The position numbers were made by a program, and so were the translations under genes. Of a stretch of 14,995 bases of DNA, positions 9,391-14,995 are shown one piece after another. The notes under the pieces are model-generated. The model had not been told where the DNA came from and made no database searches. It was given only the letters and a program-made list of their open reading frames with translations. Origin of the DNA: Pleurotus ostreatus/Saccharomyces cerevisiae fusant (lineage: Eukaryota > Opisthokonta); the NCBI GenBank assembly GCA_024196135.1, contig JAMQCK010000845.1:1-14995 (forward strand). Reading direction: 5' to 3'. Each line of letters begins with the position of its first letter. The stretch's first letter is position 1.

Positions 9391-9740
9391 CATTTGACTC
9401 GTGCCAACTACTTCATTGCCTTACCTGCACGACTCACGACCCGACCACAGAAGGGTACCAACGTACTACATATCTAGTTGCGTAGTCGCGCATTGCTCGT
9501 ACGCATACCAGACAGTGAAGACGAAAGAAGGCTCGCTTACTGCGAGGATCCGCACAAGGATGCACCATATTTCGCGTGATATGCTCAGAAGATATCATGA
9601 CCGACAAGAGGCAGCTGTCCGCTTAGATGTTTGCTCGGAGCGTCAATATTCCACTTGCGAACCTAGTCTTCTATTCCTTGAGAGCGATGCAGTCTATCTA
9701 TACATTGGAAAGCAAGTCGTAATGTCGTAATGTGTATGTC
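9391..9740. other. Intergenic between convergent MYND and GMC genes
   Basis: This 350-bp stretch should hold the 3' ends of both genes. It contains an inverted repeat TGATAT (9577-9582) and ATATCA (9592-9597) and a short tandem repeat at 9716-9731. No gene is supported. Confidence 0.55.
9716..9731. repeat. Two tandem copies of GTCGTAAT
   Basis: An 8-bp unit is repeated back to back 10 bp beyond the GMC stop codon, in its presumed 3' UTR. Confidence 0.7.
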
Positions 9741-12466
9741 CTACTTCGCCTCTGCCTTGATAATATCGGCAGCTGAAGTGCGCAGTCAGCACAACGCAGA
9801 GTGGAAGAACATCCTCTGACTCACCCTTCTCGGCGACAGCGTAGATGGTAGAGAGAGGGTGGGCGGCGAAGTTGATGGGGAAGACGGAGAGGTCGACGCA
9901 GCGGATGTTCGACGTCCCATACACCTAGGACAATGTGAGCATAAGCTCGTCAGACAAGTCCTGAACGTACCTTCAACGAGGTGTCGACGCAGCCGCCCTT
10001 CTCCCGCGGCAGCATGGACAAGCAACTGGAGGTATGATACGTCGTAGCGGCATACTTCTTCAGCCAGTCTGCACGATGTTAGCGACCAGGCCAATGAGTA
10101 AGCGACCAAAATACGCACCTCCAATCTCTTCGTCGGTCTGCTTCTCGGGGCCGGGGTTGACCTCAATCAACTTGCCATCCTTCTTGGCAAGCTTGCTCCT
10201 GAGCGGCTCGCTGTTTGCGACCTTGCGCGCCCAGCGTACCATGTCGATGAAGGTCTTGGTGTCGATGTCGTGCTCCCAGTAGTGCGGGTCGTACTCGGGG
10301 TGTACCTTCGGGTCGTTCGTGGTGGAGTGCTGACGCGGATGTCAGCACTGTCACTCATATCAAAGGAGCTATACGTACAATCGTCCCGCGAGAGAACAGG
10401 TGATTCGTGGCCAAGACCCACGACATGTACCGCTTGCCGGGCGCCGGGGGGTCTGAATGATATGTTAGCTGGGGCATTCCAACGAGTCGCAGAGCGCATT
10501 ACTCACTCGGGAAGCTCAAAAACCCAGGGAACACGATGAACTCGCAGCAAGGCCCCTTGCGCTCGAGACGATCCAAGTGACGTTCGTACTGATCCTCGAG
10601 GGTCTTGTTGATCTTGCCTTCCTCCTTCAGCTGCTTGACGTATGCGCGGGCGTTGTCGAAGACCTCCGGTGCGCGGTCGGATAGATCGTCAAGGGGCTTG
10701 AAGACGAAGGTCGTGAAGCCCATGGTGAGGACGCCCTTGCCCTGGGCACTTTGCAGATCGTCAGCACACAAAATTAGCAGTAGACTGAGGCAAACGCACA
10801 AGAGCTCCTTGTGGCGCGTGGCCTGTACCTCGTCACGGAGGAGGTCGAAGGTCTCGTCGGGCTCATTTTCGTCAAGTTCTGTCTCCTCGTTAGACAACTG
10901 GCGCGCTTGCAAAGCGGAGACGGTGTACCGAAAGTGATGCCCGTGTACAGGTGCTCCTGGACGTTCTCGCCCACCCCCTCCAGGTCGACCTTGAGCGGAA
11001 CGCCGATCTTCCGCAACACATCTCGACGTCCAATGCCTGAGAGTTCAACTAAAAACAGGTCAGACTCACGCCACTACAGATCTTCTGTTCGCTTACGGAG
11101 TTGCGGGGACTTCAGCGCGCTTGGAGGAAGGTTCAGCAACAGCGGACAATACGCGAGGACAGGGACACATACCCTGCGGCGAGGATCACCTCCTTCTTCG
11201 CCCTCACAAGATACTTCCTGTGGAAGTTCTCGGGATCGCCGTGGGCAAATTCGACTGCCGTCGCGGTGACCACACCATTCTTCGGGTCAGTGGTGACGAT
11301 CTTGGTCGCGTATGCGGTGAGGAGCACGGTCAGGTTCGGACGGTCCTTGTTGGGGTAGAAATACTCGTTCGCGGCGTACGAACGGTGGTTCTTGGCGGGG
11401 TCGATCGCATTCGGGCCGAGATACATGCCCGACGTGTCGCCATTGCTCTGAAAGAGCGGGTCAGCATTTGGCAGTCAGCTGTTGTTACGAGCAACTCACC
11501 GGGTTCTTCGAAGGCTCGATACCGAGTCTACGGTAAGTCTGCAAGGGCAAAGTGAGACATGTGCATGGATACCTTCAATAGCGTCGTTACGCACCTCGGC
11601 AACCTTGATATCGATGTCTGGCAGCGTAGCCGGATGGGCGACCTTGATAGGCCCTATAGCACTGCAATCAGCGACGACGAGCCGTGATATCATTTCCTAC
11701 TCACCGTTGCCGAAGCCGGACGCCCACAACTGCTTGTAGTGGTCGCCGCGCTTGAACAGCTCCTGATCGGAAAGCTTGGACGGGATGAACGTCGAAGCCT
11801 TCTCGTAGTACTTCTCAAGCTCGTCCCAATTCCAGCCAGCGTTGCCAAGGACCTCCCAGTCGTCGATATCTTGCCTCGGCGGCTTCGTCCAGCAGGAGAA
11901 GTTGATGGCGGAGCTGCCACCGAGGCCTTTGCCACGGTTCCACGCGGTGACATTGTTTCCACCGTACTTTTGAGGGACCTGCCAGATGATGACACGGATC
12001 AGCATCAGAATAGAGCAGTTGCAAGATCAGAACATATGATGATGGACGGATCGGCGGGAACGTGCGACGGATAGGGATGAAAGGGAGGGGGAGCCATGGC
12101 TGTGGACAACGGGTAAACGGGACCGGACGTACAGTCTTGAAGCCCCAGTCGTACTTCTCCTGACCAAAGTGGGACGCGTACAGCGCGGTCTGCAGGATAT
12201 TGGGGTCGTCGACATGGTCTTGGCCCGCCTCCAGGACGAGAATAGACTTGTTCGGATCCTCGCTCAAGCGTGTGGCGACCGTAAGACCGGCGGTCTAAGG
12301 CGCGTCAGTCGCGTCCGAGTCGTCTCATGAGCTGCGTCTATCAAGCTTACCCCGCCGCCTAAGAAAGCGCGTTAGTCCATAGCTAGTGAAGGAGGACGAT
12401 GAACATACCAATGATGACATAGTCAAAGGACTTGTTGGCAACCTGATCAAGCTCGACGATGGGCAT
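9741..12466 (-). CDS. GMC-family FAD oxidoreductase (AA3-like), intracellular, 16 exons
   Basis: This is a glucose-methanol-choline flavoenzyme that probably oxidises an alcohol or sugar. Minus-strand exons: 12466-12409, 12358-12351, 12294-12133, 11978-11705, 11653-11595, 11538-11500, 11447-11173, 11119-11097, 11048-10929, 10878-10800, 10748-10507, 10452-10379, 10329-10119, 10068-9971, 9924-9825 and 9772-9741 (1854 nt, 617 aa). The FAD loop GGGTAG is at residues 20-25, with the ribose-binding acid in VLEAG (Glu44). GMC signature 1 (GKGLGGSSAIN) is at 92-102 and signature 2 (GALKSPQLLELSGIG) at 292-306. The likely catalytic pair is His553 (TTYHTSSC) and His596 (FAAHPLSTIY), spaced as in aryl-alcohol oxidase. 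The N-terminus MPIVELDQVANKSFDYVIIG starts straight into the FAD domain, with no signal peptide, and the C-terminus (KAEAK) is not a peroxisomal signal, so a cytosolic enzyme is likely. Substrate unknown. Confidence 0.93.
11979..12132 (-). other. Unusually long intron (154 nt) of the GMC gene
   Basis: This intron runs from GTACGT to GGCAG and joins FKT to VPQKYGG in phase. Every other intron in the window is 46-62 nt. No extra exon is needed inside it to complete the family sequence. Confidence 0.8.
12351..12358 (-). other. 8-nt microexon of the GMC gene
   Basis: GCGGCGGG is flanked by a TTAG acceptor and a GTAAGC donor. With the G ending exon 1 it encodes three glycines, completing the GGGTAG dinucleotide-binding loop. 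Skipping it would remove 8 nt and shift the frame. Confidence 0.85.
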
Positions 12467-12528
12467 GCTGGGACTTGCTTGGAGGACAGGGAAGGGGATC
12501 TGTGGCCTTGCGGGGAGGCTACTCACCT

Positions 12529-12536
12529 CTTATATA
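12529..12536 (-). promoter_or_regulatory. TATA box of the GMC gene
   Basis: On the minus strand this reads TATATAAG, 63-70 bp upstream of the start codon at 12466. Confidence 0.65.
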
Positions 12537-13001
12537 GTCCGTTTCGTTGAGGGGTGAAGGGCCAATCACCGCGAGCTCCCTGTGATCACTTCGCGATGGG
12601 AGAAGCTCAGGGTTCGGTGCCTCGGGTCTACCTTTTTCTGCCATCTGTTGGACATGCGCAGACACGCCGGACCGCGTAGACAAGGCGAAGACCGGGGTGG
12701 AGTCTGTTCCGCGGTGATCAGGGAGGGGATAGAATACAAAGCGGGTCCATCGTTGGATAGGGTACTCTCGGATGCTTCCATCTGAGTGGTAGCTGTATTT
12801 CCATTGTGTGCTCCTCTTTGACAGCAGCGATGTCAACGGGCGGGGGAGGTCGCCGAGATCGAGACGCCACCGCGGGGTGAGTGGTAGGCTGACGATGGTC
12901 GTTAGGGTATATGCGGGTGCAGATTCTGATTCCGAGGGGGTAGATGTTGCGGCCTTCTCAGTGACCGACGGGACGGGACGGACTGTGTGTTGGTGGCGTA
13001 C

Positions 13002-13018
13002 CACGTGTTGCGCACGTG
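13002..13018. promoter_or_regulatory. Twin CACGTG E-boxes
   Basis: CACGTG occurs at 13002-13007 and again at 13013-13018, with centres 11 bp apart, about one helical turn. CACGTG is the standard site of basic helix-loop-helix factors such as Cbf1. Which gene they serve is not known. Confidence 0.5.
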
Positions 13019-13408
13019 TCCATAGTTCAACTTCACGCGCGCTGGCGAGCGTCCGCCGTTCAGGCTATTCCTGACATTTCGCACGATCTACCGGTACACC
13101 GCATATGAATACGCACGTACGTGTCCCAATTTCTGCCACTAATGAGTTTATTGAGCTCAGGTTCGCGCGCTGCGCCATCAAGAAAACAACATGCTCACCT
13201 CTTCTTAGCTCTTCTTCCGCTCTCAAGTTTGGACACCTCGCAAGCGGTGCGATGTTGACGTCCCGACAAATGTGTGACGCGGCGACCTTGCGTTCGCAAC
13301 TGCCATTCTTGGGACTCTGCGCGACGATAAAGTCAGTCCCGAAATCCACGAGTTAAGCGTTTTCCAGCCCTTTGGCGGCCTCGAACATGTATCCTGCGAG
13401 AGATGGCC

Positions 13409-13414
13409 TATAAG
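13409..13414 (+). promoter_or_regulatory. TATA box of the ACT-domain gene
   Basis: TATAAG lies 67-72 bp before the ATG at 13481. It also shows that the in-frame ATG at 13403, just 5' of it, is unlikely to be the start. Confidence 0.6.
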
Positions 13415-13480
13415 GACGAGCACTTTGCTCCCACTCATATCTCGCTTGCTCAAGACCAGCACCCTGACCGCTCCGCAATC

Positions 13481-14017
13481 ATGCCTCCGCCTTCAGATCA
13501 TCCATGCCTGCACCTCCAGGCCGTTGACGTCCCGTTCTACACCGTCAAATACGACCCTGCAGACGGGGTACCACCTTGGGTTAGCGAGCGGCTGGTCCAG
13601 AACAGCAAGCAGTTCTTCTCCGTCACGAAAACGTATGATGAGATCTCGGTCGCGTTCGAGGACTTTGAGGGTGCGCCGGATAGCAGCAAGGCGGAAGAGT
13701 GGCGGGGAATCAAGATCGCAGGCCCGATGGAGTTCGGTGAGCATGTCTGCGTCGCTGTAAGGTGTCCTGCGAAGGCTGATCTTGACCAATGCGCGCAGAT
13801 CTAGTGGGAGTTGTATGTAACTTCACAGAGGCTTTGAAGAAGGCCAAGATCGGCGTCTATGTTCTGTCGACATGGTGCGTCTATGTGCTGGTATACGAGA
13901 AGGCGTTGCCATGCTTATCGAGGGTGCAGGCACACCGATTGGATCCTCATCCCTGCAGCGAAATTCCGAGAGGCTCAGGAAGCGTTGAAGAGCGATGGCT
14001 GGATATTCAAAGGGTAG
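13481..14017 (+). CDS. Small ACT-domain protein, CASTOR-like (ACT_7 type), 139 aa
   Basis: The exons are 13481-13736, 13799-13874 and 13930-14017, and the introns are 62 and 55 nt. The start MPPPSDHPCLHLQ at 13481 is chosen because the upstream in-frame ATG (13403) precedes the TATA box. Residues about 15-45 (VPFYTVKYDPADGVPPWV) and 48-65 (FFSVTKTYDEISVAFE) form a first ACT-like unit. WRGIKIAGPMEF then leads into a second: DLVGVVCNFTEALKKAKIGV, YVLSTWHTDWILIPAAKFRE and a C-terminal DGWIFKG. This arrangement matches short ACT_7 proteins of bacteria and fungi, related to the arginine-sensor domains of animal CASTOR1. ACT domains typically bind amino acids, so a ligand-binding regulatory role is plausible. 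The actual ligand and partner are unknown, and there is no catalytic domain. Confidence 0.85.
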
Positions 14018-14315
14018 ATTGTGCTTCGGGTAGATAGACAGCAGATCTGTCCCAATTGACATATCTAGACAATGGATGCAATGGCGGGCGCAGCTGGGCG
14101 GGGGGCGGGCGAAGATGTGAAAATGCCGACACGGTGGCGGCAACGGCCGGCCGGAGCCCGGCCCCCAGCGCTCAGGTGTCGAGCAGCGTTCCCCACCGCG
14201 CCCTCGTTGTCTGCGACGGTCGCCGGCCTTGAGAACGTTGTGCAGGCACCCCCATCGTCGTCGACCATACTGAGCCCGAAATCTGCCTGAGAAACCAAGC
14301 GCGATCTGTGACGGC
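14018..14315. other. Intergenic with a G-rich tract
   Basis: This 298-bp spacer lies between two genes on the plus strand. Its main feature is a G-run cluster at 14086-14109. No TATA box is evident. Confidence 0.5.
14086..14109 (+). other. Putative G-quadruplex motif
   Basis: Four runs of at least three G are spaced by loops of 7, 1 and 4 bases, about 207 bp upstream of the next start codon. It meets the common G3+N1-7 pattern. Folding in the cell is not shown. Confidence 0.45.
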
Positions 14316-14995
14316 ATGGACGCGGCCTCAGCGAGCACGAGCCGTGGTACCCACCAGACGCGCCCGACGCGCATTCAACCCACCCGCACGCGTCGCGGCG
14401 TCGTCGGCTTCGGGAACAATGAGATAGACCAGCAGATACTGGACAATATGGAGCGTCGAGGTGCGTTCATGAACATGGCCACCACCGCGTATCATTGACC
14501 CCTTCCCAGGGGACGGCGAACCGCACATACCCCTCGGTACTGCCTTCTGCTTCACAACAGACGCGAACTTCGTCCCCCCTCCCAATGCGTCGACGAGCAC
14601 GGGCATCAAGGTCAACTCGCTCGCCAACGAACGCTACTTTGAGCGACCGGAGGTCATCAAAGCCTACCGCGAACAGCAAACCATTCAGATACCCGAGTTC
14701 GTGCGGATAGACGAGCTACCCGAGGGAAGTAGCCGCTTTCGACCCCGCGCAGATCTGGTGCGCTCAGTCCTTTGTCATGACCCTTGCTGTCCTCAATGAC
14801 ACCAATCCCCAGGGCGACTTCGACTCGGACGCAGTGTATGAGAAGCGACATCGCAAGTACGAAAACTTCGAGAAACGCATTCGCATGCGCGAGAAGGAGA
14901 AGCTCAAGCACGAGCAGTACAAGCTCAAGGAGCGCCTTGAGCAGATCCGGGGAATGGACCCGCAGGCCTTCCTCGCGCTCCCTGCATCTGCATTC
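14316..14995 (+). CDS. PEHE-domain-like basic protein (partial, C-terminus beyond the window)
   Basis: The visible exons are 14316-14460, 14510-14757 and 14813-14995 (192 codons), and the introns are 49 and 55 nt. The N-terminal 30 residues are rich in T and R. Then come NNEIDQQILDNMERRG, a conserved-looking NSLANERYFERPEVIKAYRE segment, IPEFVRIDELPEGSSRFRPR, and a highly charged helix beginning YEKRHRKYENFEKR and continuing MREKEKLKHEQYKLKERLEQ. The order 'IPEF... charged Y-x-KRH-x-K-x-E-x-x-EKR' resembles the PEHE region of MSL1-type chromatin proteins, which bind MOF-family acetyltransferases. That resemblance is from memory of the pattern and is moderate at best. The charged helix could equally be a generic coiled coil. 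A nuclear role is likely; identity is uncertain. Confidence 0.6.

Larger units (their letters stand above)
12467..13480. promoter_or_regulatory. 1-kb divergent intergenic region between the GMC and ACT genes
   Basis: This is the longest gap in the window. It holds a TATA box for each gene (12529-12536 on minus, 13409-13414 on plus) and a pair of CACGTG boxes in between. Frames of 161 aa (12519-13004, minus) and about 90 aa are open, but the larger covers the GMC TATA box and shows no known domain. Confidence 0.5.

Noticed and set aside
8809..9393. 194-codon open frame on the minus strand
   Set aside because: It is antisense to the MYND exons 2 and 3; the plus strand carries the zinc finger and a continuous spliced frame.
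9391..9740. Search for a tRNA or small RNA in the gaps
   Set aside because: No B-box-like sequence (GGTTCRANNCC) or matching acceptor stem was found on either strand in any intergenic stretch.
12519..13004. 161-codon open frame on the minus strand upstream of the GMC gene
   Set aside because: It overlaps the GMC TATA box and shows low-complexity composition without a domain. It is kept only as a remote possibility.
13105..13356. Overlapping 83- and 94-codon frames on opposite strands
   Set aside because: Both are short, lack domains and sit directly upstream of the ACT gene TATA box.
13403..13480. Upstream in-frame ATG extending the ACT protein by 26 residues
   Set aside because: A TATA box at 13409-13414 lies just after this ATG, so transcription should start downstream of it.

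Overview
The window reads as nuclear DNA of a filamentous basidiomycete, most likely an Agaricomycete. The reasons are dense 46-62 nt GT-AG introns with CTNAC/TGAC-like branch sites, a DUF6534-type membrane protein, a MYND zinc-finger protein, an intron-rich GMC oxidoreductase, and a divergent H2A/H2B pair. The species cannot be named from this sequence. I rebuilt every gene by hand, joining exons so that the frame and the family motifs continue across each junction. Nine protein genes and 47 introns are supported. No tRNA, rRNA, transposon, CRISPR array or prophage was seen. || Layout. 1-433 (-): N-terminal part of mitochondrial elongation factor Ts, running off the left edge. 434-584: compact divergent promoter. 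585-2415 (+): NAF1, the H/ACA snoRNP assembly factor, 4 exons. 3084-4924 (+): seven-helix-like DUF6534 membrane protein in 18 exons, including one GC-AG intron. 5594-6173 (-) and 6490-7086 (+): histones H2A (ending SQEV) and H2B, head to head around a 316-bp promoter with a perfect 22-bp palindrome at its centre. 7480-9390 (+): 601-aa protein with a MYND zinc finger. 9741-12466 (-): 617-aa GMC flavin oxidoreductase without a signal peptide, 16 exons, one of them only 8 nt. 13481-14017 (+): 139-aa ACT-domain protein of the CASTOR-like type. 14316-14995 (+): start of a basic, charged PEHE-like protein, cut by the right edge. || Working together. The window is mostly housekeeping: organelle translation, snoRNP assembly and chromatin. 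The only clear functional pair is H2A/H2B, whose shared promoter should keep the two subunits of one dimer in balance. EF-Ts and NAF1 share a 151-bp promoter. The oxidoreductase and the ACT protein are divergent across about 1 kb, but nothing shows they act together. || Most interesting. The centred palindrome in the histone promoter is the best candidate for an undescribed regulatory element. The 8-nt microexon that encodes part of the FAD-binding glycine loop, and the micro-exon-rich DUF6534 gene with its GC-AG intron, are the best gene-structure observations. I found no new multi-gene system such as a defence or biosynthetic island.
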